Shown here: one piece after another, positions 17,617-25,773 of the stretch | How positions within the stretch are numbered: position 1 is the first letter of the stretch | Layout: each line of letters starts with the position of its first letter | Assembly (NCBI GenBank): GCA_964351775.1 | Contig: CAYGPQ010000005.1 | Coordinates: forward strand, 7,973-71,972 | DNA length: 64,000 nucleotides | DNA from: Kordia sp964351775 | GTDB lineage: Bacteria; Bacteroidota; Bacteroidia; Flavobacteriales; Flavobacteriaceae | Direction: 5' to 3' | Made by a program: the position numbers and the translations under genes | Notes under the pieces: generated by a model | Databases searched by the model: none | What the model was told of the DNA's origin: nothing | What the model saw: the letters and a program-made list of their open reading frames with translations, nothing else

Positions 17617-17655
17617 AAAATCAACTCATTATTAAGTGATGAGTTGATTTTTTTT
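17617..17655 (+). terminator. Intrinsic terminator of gene A
   Basis: Stem AATCAACTCAT, loop TATTAAGT, then the complement and a run of T. A worn second copy of this region lies near 17980-18020. Confidence 0.88.
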
Positions 17656-17902
17656 AGTAATAAATAAGCTACTAAGCTATATAAGTTCCTTATAAATGGA
17701 TCAGTACCTTATTTATTACTTCAAAATACCTTCAAAGTACCTCGAAAACGCCTTGAAATATCAACTAACACAAAATCAGCACGTTACTAAATGTTAAAAT
17801 AGGTCTATTGCTCCAACGCACGAAAAGATTTTAATTTCGAGTTAGGTTTATTAAAAATAATTGCATATTAGAAAACGTTGATTCATGTTACATTTTTTTT
17901 GC

Positions 17903-17950
17903 TGACTTTTAAAAGCGGTGCGCACTGGGTGAAATGATTTGAAAAAATAA
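17903..17950 (+). pseudogene. 3'-end relic of a third copy of the A/B gene
   Basis: TTTTAAAAGCGGTGCGCACT and GATTTGAAAAAATAAAGGCT parallel the last codons and 3' flank of gene A (TTGTAAAAGCGGTTCGTAAT and AATTTGAAAAGATAAAGGCT). The similarity continues into the 3' flank to about 17990. In-frame stops and loss of the 5' part make it a relic. The rest of 17587-18637 shows only worn duplications: 17809-17858 resembles 18420-18470. Confidence 0.65.
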
Positions 17951-18513
17951 AGGCTCACTATAAGCATAATTTTTGTCTAAAAAATTAACTCATCATTAAG
18001 CAGATAGTTTAGATTCTTTTTTTTAACTTAACTAATCGTTTAGCAGTAAGTTAATACGATTGATAAAAATTAACTTATCACTAAGTAAATAGTTTGAAAG
18101 ACTTTGTATTCAACTCATCATTTAACGATTAGCTGAAAATATGTACTCATCACTAAGTGATTAGTTGTGAAAATAGATGAATTTTTATTTGGTTTTTTTA
18201 TAGAATATGATAAGCTTTTTTTTGAAAAATTTTAGAATAATTATCGTAAAATAGATCAAAAGTTTCCTATTTGTAGCATAAAGTCTCTTGAAAGTTGATA
18301 AATAGTTTCCTTATTTTTTATTTAATAAGCATCTCGAAAACGAATCAAAAGTTTCCCGTTTTTCATTTGAAAAACATTCAAAGTAAATCAAAACGTTTTA
18401 AAATATTAGAAAAAAGTATACACTCCAATACGCGGAAATTTTTTAATTTCTATTACACTTTATTAAAAATCATTGATTCATCTTCATAATTATTCTATGT
18501 TTTGTCTGAAATT

Positions 18514-18544
18514 GTACCAAGTTACAAAAGTAAACAAATGATAC
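18514..18544. repeat. 31-bp imperfect inverted partner of 15855-15885
   Basis: 27 of 31 positions match the reverse complement of 15855-15885 (shared GTTACAAAAG and AACAAATGATA). It overlaps promoter-like element B, as the 28-bp site overlaps element A. Confidence 0.75.
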
Positions 18545-18568
18545 TTAAAGCTTCTTTTTCATCTTTGT
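18534..18568 (+). promoter_or_regulatory. Promoter-like element, copy B (faces gene at 18638)
   Basis: Reads ACAAATGATAC, 16 nt, ATCTTTGT. A ~60-nt leader follows before ATG 18638 and contains TTTAGAGACGTTGTGCAAT, also present before gene A. Confidence 0.55.
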
Positions 18569-18637
18569 TTCAAAGTCGCAACCTTTAGAGACGTTGTGCA
18601 ATTGAGAAAAAGTATAAACTGAAAAATAATATCATTT

Positions 18638-18865
18638 ATGAGAAGAAAACAAAAATCAATAAAAGAAAAACTAGATTTAGATGCAATCAAAGCACAGACA
18701 AAAACTATAATTGATAAGAAAGAAATTTTAAAGCATCCAATTGCAAAAGTGATTATTGTGGGCGTGAGTATTTATGGATTTCTAGATGTCTCAAAGCATT
18801 TTGTAAGAGTTTATGCAGGACTTGTAAAAGCGGTACGCAATGCGCAACATGATTTGAGAAGATAA
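18638..18865 (+). CDS. Small conserved protein B, paralog of 17359-17586
   Basis: A 75-aa protein starting MRRKQKSIKEKLDLDAIKAQ, with I-I-D-K-K-E-I-L-K-H-P, a hydrophobic segment KVIIVGVSIYGFLDVSKHFV and the tail AGLVKAVRNAQHDLRR. It is clearly paralogous to protein A with only scattered conservative changes, which suggests selection on the protein. The leader before its ATG is also shared. Function unknown; a single short membrane-associated helix is likely. Confidence 0.82.
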   Translation: MRRKQKSIKEKLDLDAIKAQTKTIIDKKEILKHPIAKVIIVGVSIYGFLDVSKHFVRVYAGLVKAVRNAQHDLRR

Positions 18866-18874
18866 ATTATATTG

Positions 18875-18910
18875 AAAAAAGCTTCAATCATAACAATTGA
18901 AGCTTTTAAA
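18875..18910 (+). terminator. Intrinsic terminator of gene B
   Basis: Stem AAAAGCTTCAAT with loop CATAAC and its complement ATTGAAGCTTTT. The T tail is short. Confidence 0.75.
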
Positions 18911-18953
18911 AATTCAGATTAATTTTAGCTTTACGATAAATTAAAAATGGTAA

Positions 18954-19517
18954 CTATTCTGTGATTGTAAACGTTTTCATCATGTGAATAGCATCATTGA
19001 CAAAAAAATCAAAGAATTTTGACTTGGCGGAATACGAAACTCCGTAAAGAGTGTTATTGTATGTATAGAATTGATGGATGGTTCTGGATTCAATGTTATT
19101 AAAAATAGAAGTATAGATGACAACAATACTTTCCCCATACTTGGTTTGCTCTTTGACTGTTTCAAGCTTAATAACCTTAGAATAATGCTTTCGCCTACTT
19201 ATATACTCATCAACGATAGATTGTAAGGTTTCTTCGTCTTTAATTTTACGTTTGTGTACACTTATATTATTATAAACACGCTCATAACCTACATTCATCA
19301 ATTCTTTTGGCGTATAATTCAAAACACCGTGAAAGCCATGAAACTCCCAATAGGGAAGCTTTTGAATTATAAAACCATTGGAAAGCTTTTCAAATAGTTC
19401 TTTTTCTGAAAGTTTAGTTATTGGTTTTGTAGTGGTACAACCTATGAATACAATAATGAGAAGTAAACTATATTTTTTCAATGTAGAGGGGTCAATATCC
19501 GCCAGAACGGCAGACAA
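18954..19517 (-). CDS. Lipoprotein of unknown function, start altered by an IS relic
   Basis: A 187-aa frame. The natural protein probably begins at the Leu13/TTG codon (19479-19481), giving M-K-K-Y-S-L-L-L-I-I-V-F-I-G-C, a clean lipoprotein signal. The ATG at 19517 and the next 11 codons lie inside the GGGGTCA relic (19487-19560), so the original start region seems to have been replaced. The mature part is mixed alpha/beta with no known motif. Whether it is still expressed is uncertain. Confidence 0.65.
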   Translation of the reverse strand: MSAVLADIDPSTLKKYSLLLIIVFIGCTTTKPITKLSEKELFEKLSNGFIIQKLPYWEFHGFHGVLNYTPKELMNVGYERVYNNISVHKRKIKDEETLQSIVDEYISRRKHYSKVIKLETVKEQTKYGESIVVIYTSIFNNIESRTIHQFYTYNNTLYGVSYSAKSKFFDFFVNDAIHMMKTFTITE

Positions 19518-19560
19518 TTTTATTGCGATGAATCGATATCTGCAAAAGGGGTCAGTTTAG
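19487..19560. mobile_element. Short IS-end relic with repeated GGGGTCA...CCAGAA
   Basis: Two direct copies of GGGGTCA followed by CCAGAA lie at 19488-19510 and 19545-19566. Repeated terminal motifs like this occur at ends of IS21-type elements, though the family is a guess. It cuts the subtilase fragment on its right precisely after S-V-D-I-L-D and abuts the lipoprotein start on its left. Confidence 0.45.
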
Positions 19561-19976
19561 TCCAGAATATCCACACTTCTAGTCAATACTTTTATTTCTT
19601 CTCCTGGTACAAATATATCGACCACTTCTTTACCATAATTAGAAAATTCAGAAACCAAATTATTTGTATTATTAGAAGAACCTATAACCAAAAAATTATT
19701 AACAGTTTCTTCTTTAGATGAATTCATATCATTAGGATAATAATAAACTTTAGAATTATCAAGATTTAATGATTCATTTCCGGCAGCAGAAACAATTAAT
19801 ACATCTTTTGATTCAGCATATTTAATAGCTTCGCTAATCCAATCTTCATTTAAAGAAAAATCTTTACCTATACTCATGTTAATTACCTTTGCTCCATTGT
19901 TTACTGCATATCGTATAGCAAGAGCAATATCTTTGTTATATTCACTTCCACGCGTTGAAACAACTGTTAATGCCAA
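19557..19976 (-). pseudogene. Subtilisin-like (S8) peptidase fragment
   Basis: 139 codons of an S8 peptidase core: DIALAIRYAVNNGAKVINMS and the oxyanion segment VSAAGNES are present. The upstream Asp and His motifs and the downstream G-T-S-M-A serine motif are missing. There is no ATG; the frame opens at a TTG after an in-frame stop and ends at the IS relic just after FVPGEEIKVLT. It cannot be an active protease. Both ends are truncated. Confidence 0.85.
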
Positions 19977-19981
19977 ACGGG

Positions 19982-20221
19982 ATGATAAAATTTATATCAG
20001 ATGATGATACGATATGGAAGAGGTTTTTAACGAGTGATAAAATTATACTTGCTCTTATGTTATTGTTAGTATTACTCTCTTTTTCGCTCCAATATGCTTT
20101 GATTATTGGATACGCTGGATATGTAATTCAGGAATTTAGAATTCATAAAAAAGCAAATATTTATTTAGTAGCATCAATGATCGTTCTAATAATAGGAACC
20201 ATCGCACAATGGTTAGCATAA
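19982..20221 (+). CDS. Small membrane protein, two segments
   Basis: A 79-aa protein, preferred start ATG 19982 (an ATG at 19955 lies within the subtilase remnant). Two hydrophobic segments are seen: IILALMLLLVLLSFSLQYAL and IYLVASMIVLIIGTIAQWLA. No family recognised. It could be the C-terminal end of a larger, deleted gene because its start coincides with the subtilase break point. Confidence 0.5.
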   Translation: MIKFISDDDTIWKRFLTSDKIILALMLLLVLLSFSLQYALIIGYAGYVIQEFRIHKKANIYLVASMIVLIIGTIAQWLA

Positions 20222-20271
20222 AGAGTCAATAATAATTATTTAAAACATTTATAACCTTAAGATATAAAATC

Positions 20272-20442
20272 ATGAACACTGAAGTCTTAGAAAAAATTGA
20301 AATCAAAAAAGGTACAGATAATATTACAGCATCCAAAGGATGGGAATGTTGTAAATGTGGAGAAGAAATGTATAGAGGCGAAAGTTCTTGTAACTATTGT
20401 AAACATTCAAAATGTGATAGTTGTCGTTCATTTCAAGTGTGA
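20272..20442 (+). CDS. Cys-rich zinc-ribbon-like micro-protein
   Basis: A 56-aa ORF with cysteines at 26, 27, 29, 40, 43, 48 and 51: W-E-C-C-K-C-G-E-E, then S-C-N-Y-C, then K-C-D-S-C. This spacing suggests one or two zinc-binding knuckles. The N-terminal half is charged (MNTEVLEKIEIKKGTDN). It lies 50 nt after the small membrane protein and may share its transcript. No family recognised. Confidence 0.6.
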   Translation: MNTEVLEKIEIKKGTDNITASKGWECCKCGEEMYRGESSCNYCKHSKCDSCRSFQV

Positions 20443-20614
20443 GTTTATAAAAAAGCAAAGTATAAATAAAATATGAACTCTATTAAAATAAAAAGAAATA
20501 TACAATTGTAAAATTTCTAAAAGTGAATAATTACTCAAGTGCATTCTTTTTATTTAATATCATAAATAAGTCGATTTTGTGTCAACTTATTTTAGGACGG
20601 GACAAAGATAATAC

Positions 20615-20645
20615 AAAAAGCGCAACAAAATTTGTTGCGCTTTTC
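20615..20645 (+). terminator. Intrinsic-type hairpin
   Basis: AAAAGCGCAACAAA pairs with TTTGTTGCGCTTTT with almost no loop. It lies 170 nt after the micro-protein and is symmetric, so it could act on either strand. Confidence 0.6.
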
Positions 20646-20771
20646 CCTTGGAAGAAATTTCCTTAGTGACCGCGAGCATTCAGAGTTCAAACTTTTTGAT
20701 TGAAGATTTAACTGATATTGAAAGGTTTATAAAAGAGTGTTATGTTGATTAAAAATTTACTATATAATTAA

Positions 20772-20816
20772 GTAGCGGGAACTGATTCGAACTAGTGGCC
20801 TTCGGGGTATAAGTCG
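20772..20816 (-). pseudogene. tRNA 3'-half relic (Met-like)
   Basis: Minus strand reads CCCCGAAGGCCACT, then AGTTCGAATCAGT, then TCCCGCTAC. This matches the anticodon 3' side, T arm and acceptor 3' strand of a methionine-type tRNA, with a one-base loss in the T stem and an altered anticodon region (TAT). The 5' half is absent. Such 3' fragments often mark att sites of integrated elements. Confidence 0.45.
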
Positions 20817-20984
20817 TAAAGCATATTTCGCAATAATTTGATTATCATTGATTTAAAACGAACGTAAACTACAAATAATAGCATATCTATACATCTGATA
20901 GCATGAAAACCCTACGTTTGCTTTCTATTTTCATAAGGATTAATATAGTACAAAATTGACTTATTCAGGTTAGGTCCAAAATCT

Positions 20985-21357
20985 CTTTCATACAATACAA
21001 ATTATTCCATCGAAGATACGGTTCCAATCTATAAAAAGATGCGACAACAAATGAGCCTTGGCGGAAATACACCTAAAGAAACTTTTAATGGATTATCTAT
21101 TGATATTTCCAGATATACTCACAATTTCAAAGATCAAAAACAACTAAGATTAATTCAGAACAAGAAAAACAGCTGTAAAGTATGCCTCTAAAATCAATCA
21201 AGTTTTAAAAACATTAAAAGAAAAGCTGATAAAAACAACTTTACTTCTAATTTAAATTCTAGTTTTCAAAGACTATTTACAACTATCTCATTTTATGACA
21301 AATCCCATAAATGGGACACATTATTGTAAAATGATCATGGAGATAGCAGCTCAGGAC
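20985..21357 (+). mobile_element. 3' remnant of a DDE transposase IS
   Basis: An open stretch ending at TAA 21191 encodes E-D-T-V-P-I-Y-K-K-M-R-Q-Q and LGGNTPKETFNG, then NKKNSCKVCL. This is the tail of rve-type transposases, where R-P-x-x-x-L-x-x-x-T-P follows the catalytic domain (here R-Q-Q in place of R-P). No 5' portion is present. At 21303-21349 the sequence resembles, in inverted orientation, 63762-63808 next to the transposase start at 63877. It is the likely right end of the same IS type. Confidence 0.7.
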
Positions 21358-21483
21358 TTTAAATAACAACTAAAAATTTAAATCTTTTGTGATTATGTTT
21401 AAGATGTTCAAATATAGGTTTTCTGAAAGATCAAAATGTTGCCAGTAAACAACCAATAATAATTATTCTAATAGAAAACTATA

Positions 21484-21538
21484 ATATCAAATAAGAAATC
21501 AATATACATATCAAATAAGAAATCAATATACATATCAA
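21484..21538. repeat. 24-bp tandem repeat
   Basis: ATATCAAATAAGAAATCAAT recurs at 21484 and 21508 (period 24), with a third partial start at 21532. It lies just beyond the last gene of the left arm. Confidence 0.85.
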
Positions 21539-22465
21539 CTATATAAATAAAATTCCATTATCTCGTTTAAACAATTTTTTTGGATAGAGACCTAGTTTAA
21601 TTTTGTCTTCAATTTTATATATCGCCATAATTCTATCTGCTTTATAAGTCACACCAAACCAATCCGATTTTGAATCCAATACCATTGTATTAATATTTGT
21701 ATGTTGAATACTATATTCTATGACATGAGGAATTAATAATTCTTCGTTGGAAATGTTTAAAGAGTCGTCCATAAAGTCTATTAAAAGTTCTTCGATTAAA
21801 GGAAAGAAAGAAGGCCTCAAGCAGAACATATTCATAGAAACAAGTTCATTAAGGGCTAACCCTTTTTCAAGTCCTTTTAATTCGTTAAATATTAATTCTT
21901 CTTTAGATTTTCTTCTTATTCCTTTAACCTCAACGATTTTCTTTAAGATGCCCTTATTTTTTTCTGTAAAACATATACCTCTATTGACACCACCATATTC
22001 TGAAAGTGTTTCATCCAATTGATAAGAAATCACTGCGAAATTTGACGTATCATTATCAAAGAAATCACTTGCCACTTTAAAAGCATTTTTTCCATAAAAA
22101 TCATCTGCATTCATGATTAGAAACGGCTCTGAGATATGATATCTAGCAGCCCAAATGGCATGAGCAGTTCCCCATGGTTTTTCTCTCTCATAATTCGCAA
22201 TACAATCTGCAGGAAGGTCCTCTAATTCCTGAAAAACATAATGGATTTCTATTAAGTCATTAAACAAATCATCCATTAATGGAATAAATATCTTTGACAT
22301 ATCTTGTTTTATCACAAAAACAATTTTATTAAATCCTGCTTCAATTGCATCGTATATACCATATTCCATCAATAATTCTCCATTTGGTCCAAACGTATCT
22401 AGTTGTTTCATTCCTCCGTATCGGGAACCCATACCAGCTGCTAATATTAAAAGAGTTTTTTTCAT
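21539..22465 (-). CDS. Sugar-1-phosphate nucleotidyltransferase family protein
   Basis: A 308-aa nucleotidyltransferase. The N-terminal LILAAGMGSRYGGMKQLD is the nucleotide-binding signature, and LIMNADDFYG gives the metal-binding Asp. It likely activates a sugar phosphate for the adjacent glycosyltransferase. The family resembles glucose-1-phosphate uridylyl- or thymidylyltransferases but the exact sugar is not readable. It is the last gene of the 16-gene minus-strand operon and overlaps the GH57 gene by 4 nt. Confidence 0.85.
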   Translation of the reverse strand: MKKTLLILAAGMGSRYGGMKQLDTFGPNGELLMEYGIYDAIEAGFNKIVFVIKQDMSKIFIPLMDDLFNDLIEIHYVFQELEDLPADCIANYEREKPWGTAHAIWAARYHISEPFLIMNADDFYGKNAFKVASDFFDNDTSNFAVISYQLDETLSEYGGVNRGICFTEKNKGILKKIVEVKGIRRKSKEELIFNELKGLEKGLALNELVSMNMFCLRPSFFPLIEELLIDFMDDSLNISNEELLIPHVIEYSIQHTNINTMVLDSKSDWFGVTYKADRIMAIYKIEDKIKLGLYPKKLFKRDNGILFI

Positions 22466-23703
22466 GATATTAATTTTTGAGTTATTGCTTTTCTTTTTAT
22501 AGGGCGTGATAGATTGTGTGTATTAGAATTTAATATCAACTCTAAATGAGCACAAGCATTATTAAAATAATTGTATGCTTCTAATGGTGTTTCATAAGGG
22601 CTGAAGTATTTATGAACATCACCATCTGCCCAATATTTAGTACACATATAGTAAAAATGGTCTGATGTTGTCATCTTTTGCCACATGTTTTTAAGTATGG
22701 TTGAGTTACTTTCGTACACTGCCTGCTCTAAATCATAAATGCGCCTCAAGGCTTCATGTTGTATGGCATTACTACGCCACGCAGATAAATCACGTTCTGT
22801 ATCAGCCCATGAACTAATCTCTGACACATTATACTCACCTGTAATTGGATAGCTATCAATAACCTCAGATGGTGTTTTAAAATCAAAATCTGGATGTTTA
22901 AAAACGAAATCTGGCAGATTATATAAAAAGTCAAAAATTCCAGTTTCTGCCCATTGATGTTCTCCAAAAGTTTCGTAATCCATAAAAAGATTGATGGTAT
23001 CTCCACATCCTGCTGCGCTATGTAGCCAGCTAGAAAATGTTTCTGCTTGTAATGGCCATTCTTTCCAATTTTTATCCGAAAATCTAAATGCGATATCATC
23101 GCTTAGTTTAAAATTTTTCAACAATACAGGAAAAGAGGGATTTTCGGGTGGATGATGAATAAAGTTAGGTGATTTATATCCTAATAGCCACTCTACACCT
23201 TCGGCAATAATACCTTTATATCCCATCTCCGAAATGTAATTGGCAATATCATTATTATAAATAAGTTCAGTATTTCTAAAAACCTTAGGTTCAACATTAA
23301 ATAATGCCTTTACTTTTAGTCTATGTTTTTCTACTTGTTTTTTAAATTCCTCTTTTGAATACAGAAAACTTAAAGAATGATAATAGGTTTCAGATAATAT
23401 TTCTACACAACCAGTATTCACCAAACGTTTATAAGATTCTAACACATCTGGTCGCCACTTTTCAAATTGCTCCAGGGCTACACCAGAAATTGAAAAGCTA
23501 ATTTTAAATTTACCTTTGTGTCTTTTTATGAGTTGATAAAATATCTCATTAGCTGGCAAATAACATTTCTCTGACACCTTATCTAGCACTTCTTTATTCT
23601 TTTTATCATCAAAAACATTGTGAGTGTATCCAATATCAAAAAAACTGTATTCTTTCAACCTGTAAGGCTGATGTACCTGAAAATAAAAGCAAATAGATGT
23701 CAT
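22462..23703 (-). CDS. Glycoside hydrolase family 57 protein
   Basis: A 413-aa GH57-type alpha-glucan-active enzyme. Markers are the N-terminal FYFQVHQPYR (His11-Gln-Pro), ILSETYYHSL (likely nucleophile Glu) and NLFMDYETFGEHQW (likely acid/base Asp). GH57 members include amylases, 4-alpha-glucanotransferases and branching enzymes. The C-terminal part (MCTKYWADGDVHKYFSPYET) is typical of the Bacteroidota group. It sits between a nucleotidyltransferase and a glycogen-synthase-like glycosyltransferase, which supports a role in alpha-glucan synthesis or remodelling. Confidence 0.9.
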   Translation of the reverse strand: MTSICFYFQVHQPYRLKEYSFFDIGYTHNVFDDKKNKEVLDKVSEKCYLPANEIFYQLIKRHKGKFKISFSISGVALEQFEKWRPDVLESYKRLVNTGCVEILSETYYHSLSFLYSKEEFKKQVEKHRLKVKALFNVEPKVFRNTELIYNNDIANYISEMGYKGIIAEGVEWLLGYKSPNFIHHPPENPSFPVLLKNFKLSDDIAFRFSDKNWKEWPLQAETFSSWLHSAAGCGDTINLFMDYETFGEHQWAETGIFDFLYNLPDFVFKHPDFDFKTPSEVIDSYPITGEYNVSEISSWADTERDLSAWRSNAIQHEALRRIYDLEQAVYESNSTILKNMWQKMTTSDHFYYMCTKYWADGDVHKYFSPYETPLEAYNYFNNACAHLELILNSNTHNLSRPIKRKAITQKLIS

Positions 23704-23709
23704 AATTCT

Positions 23710-24999
23710 TTAATTTAATATTCTACTGAATTCTCTTATAATTTTTTTAGCAGATTTGTCCCAACTAATAGTATTCATCTCTGTTCTTTGAGTAGTCACC
23801 ATATCTGCTCTTTGTTTATCACTATGCAGTAATTTGATGATTTGATGTGCAAATTGATCTGTATCCCAATGATTGGCTTGAAGTGCTGTTGTTAATACTT
23901 CTGAAGCACCTGATTGTTTAGTAATGACGCATGAAACACCTGCTCTAGCAGCTTCAAGAGCTGTTAACCCAAAAGGCTCTGAAACAGATGGCATAAAATA
24001 TATATCTGAAGTAGCCAATAGTGCATTGACTTTATCTTGTGAAATAAAGCCAGTAAATATTATGTATCTACTCAGTTGATGATACGCTCCAGACATCATT
24101 AACCACTCCATACTATCACCAGAACCTGCAATTACAAAACGAACATTTTTATATTCTGAAACTACTTTTTTAATTGTTTCAAACAAAAAACCAGGGCCTT
24201 TTTGAGATGTTAAACGGCCAACAAACGTGACAATTTTTTGAGGTATTTTATGCGACCATCTATCTATTTTAAGTTTCTCTATTGCGTTGTGGATTGGAAC
24301 TATCTTGCTTTCAGAAATGCTATAATTTTTAATAATACAGTGTTTTGTATAGGCACTAACTGGAAAAATTATATCTGCCTTTTCCATTGCATTTTTTTCT
24401 ATGTTATAAATTTGGTTTTCACTTGTAGCTCCGGTCCGATCTGTTTCTAGTGCATGAACATGAAGTGCTAAAGGTTTTTTTGTTAACCATTTTACATGGC
24501 AACCTGCTTCAAAAGTGATCCAATCATGACAATGAATTATATCGAAAGTTAGATAGGTAGAAATCAATCCTACCACTTCTTTAAACGCCTTCATTCTTTC
24601 CCACAAGCCCCAACCATACACTTCTTCAGATTTAAAAAGATCTAAATAATTAATGTGTTGCATTTGATCCTCTTGATGACTATTGTTGCTTTTTATTGTC
24701 GTTTTGTCTATAAATGGGTAAACAGAATGATTTTGCGATACTTTAAAATGTATTAAAGTGTCCCTCACTTCCTTTAATTGATGACTACTAAAGTCTTTAT
24801 CAATTTCATTTAAACCATAGACTGTTACATTTTCATCTTTAGGTGTGTTTTCGTCCTTATATGGTATAATGAGTTGAACATTGATATACTTGCTCAACGC
24901 CTTAACAATTCCATAAGTGGCTATAGCTAGACCTCCAACCATTCTTGGTGGATATTCCCAACCTATGACTAAAACTGATTTGTTAGTTATATCAAACAC
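23710..24999 (-). CDS. Glycogen synthase-like glycosyltransferase (GT4/GT5 type)
   Basis: A 429-aa GT-B glycosyltransferase. N-terminal GWEYPPRMVGGLAIATYG corresponds to the donor/acceptor loop of glycogen synthases. C-terminal SVSEPFGLTALEAARAG carries the E-x7-E donor motif, and TFVGRLTSQKGPG the preceding strand. A role in alpha-glucan or trehalose-like polymer synthesis is inferred from the GH57 and debranching neighbours. It begins 15 nt after the preceding epimerase gene. Confidence 0.88.
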   Translation of the reverse strand: MFDITNKSVLVIGWEYPPRMVGGLAIATYGIVKALSKYINVQLIIPYKDENTPKDENVTVYGLNEIDKDFSSHQLKEVRDTLIHFKVSQNHSVYPFIDKTTIKSNNSHQEDQMQHINYLDLFKSEEVYGWGLWERMKAFKEVVGLISTYLTFDIIHCHDWITFEAGCHVKWLTKKPLALHVHALETDRTGATSENQIYNIEKNAMEKADIIFPVSAYTKHCIIKNYSISESKIVPIHNAIEKLKIDRWSHKIPQKIVTFVGRLTSQKGPGFLFETIKKVVSEYKNVRFVIAGSGDSMEWLMMSGAYHQLSRYIIFTGFISQDKVNALLATSDIYFMPSVSEPFGLTALEAARAGVSCVITKQSGASEVLTTALQANHWDTDQFAHQIIKLLHSDKQRADMVTTQRTEMNTISWDKSAKKIIREFSRILN

Positions 25000-25014
25000 A
25001 CTTTCTTTTTTTAA

Positions 25015-25761
25015 TTAATAAATTTTGACTACGTCTGATTCTCCAAACATATTCTCGACAGTTAAACTCAATGATTTTTCTTTGTAAAGTTCTCTTGGCA
25101 CACTAATATCTCCGAGATATAGCTCACCAATTTTATCTTTTGCATCCTCTTTAAATAAACCAATTTTAGGCATTGCTAAAGTCAATGTAGCTGAGGCTTC
25201 GACTATTGGCTGATGTAAAGTTCCTGTTGTTAAATCTAAACCTGATGGTGTATCTAATGAAACAACAGCCGCTCTTTGACTATTAGCCCACTTAATCATA
25301 GTTTCAGCAGTTCCGAATGGGTTTCCTTTTAAGCTGTATCCAATAATACCATCTATGATTGCATCAAAATGATATTGTTTAGGCAGGTTGTTGCCTATTT
25401 CTATTTGTAATCCCATTCGCTTTAAAATTCTATATTGATGCTTAGGAATAGGTGCGAAATTTTCCTCGTTAGCAGTTACAAACACCCTAACCTTTGCTCC
25501 CCAAATATGAAGTCGTCTTGCAGCAACAAGTGCTCCACCTCCATTTCCTCCAGTTCCTGCCAAGACAACAATTTGCTTTCCTTCAACATTACCTTCGCAA
25601 AATCGTTCTTTGGTTAAAATAGCTAAACATCGTCCTGCATTTTCCATCATCTGAATAAGCTGAATCCCATAATCTTCCATCATCAAACGGTCTACTTCAA
25701 TCATTTGAGGTGTATCTATTTTATGATAATTTGATTGTATTGGCTTTATATATGTCTTCAT
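25015..25761 (-). CDS. NAD(P)H-hydrate epimerase (YjeF N-domain only)
   Basis: A 248-aa protein consisting of the YjeF N-terminal domain: AGTGGNGGGALVAARRL is the phosphate-binding loop and SLDTPSGLDLTTG the conserved C-terminal segment. The domain epimerises damaged R-NAD(P)HX. Most bacteria carry it fused to the dehydratase (about 500 aa); here the dehydratase half is missing. Its place in a dehydrogenase-rich operon fits nicotinamide cofactor repair, or a specialised role. Confidence 0.88.
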   Translation of the reverse strand: MKTYIKPIQSNYHKIDTPQMIEVDRLMMEDYGIQLIQMMENAGRCLAILTKERFCEGNVEGKQIVVLAGTGGNGGGALVAARRLHIWGAKVRVFVTANEENFAPIPKHQYRILKRMGLQIEIGNNLPKQYHFDAIIDGIIGYSLKGNPFGTAETMIKWANSQRAAVVSLDTPSGLDLTTGTLHQPIVEASATLTLAMPKIGLFKEDAKDKIGELYLGDISVPRELYKEKSLSLTVENMFGESDVVKIY

Positions 25762-25773
25762 TTCTTATAGTGA

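Larger units (their letters stand above)
20443..21538. other. Remnant zone between accessory genes and the 42-kb cluster
   Basis: Apart from the hairpin at 20615, the tRNA relic, the transposase 3' relic and the tandem repeat at 21484, nothing is supported here. Short AT-rich stretches fill the remainder. Confidence 0.6.

Noticed and set aside
18295..18489. Plus-strand 64-codon frame
   Set aside because: It lies in a worn duplicated noncoding block (similar to 17809-17858) and has no gene-like features.
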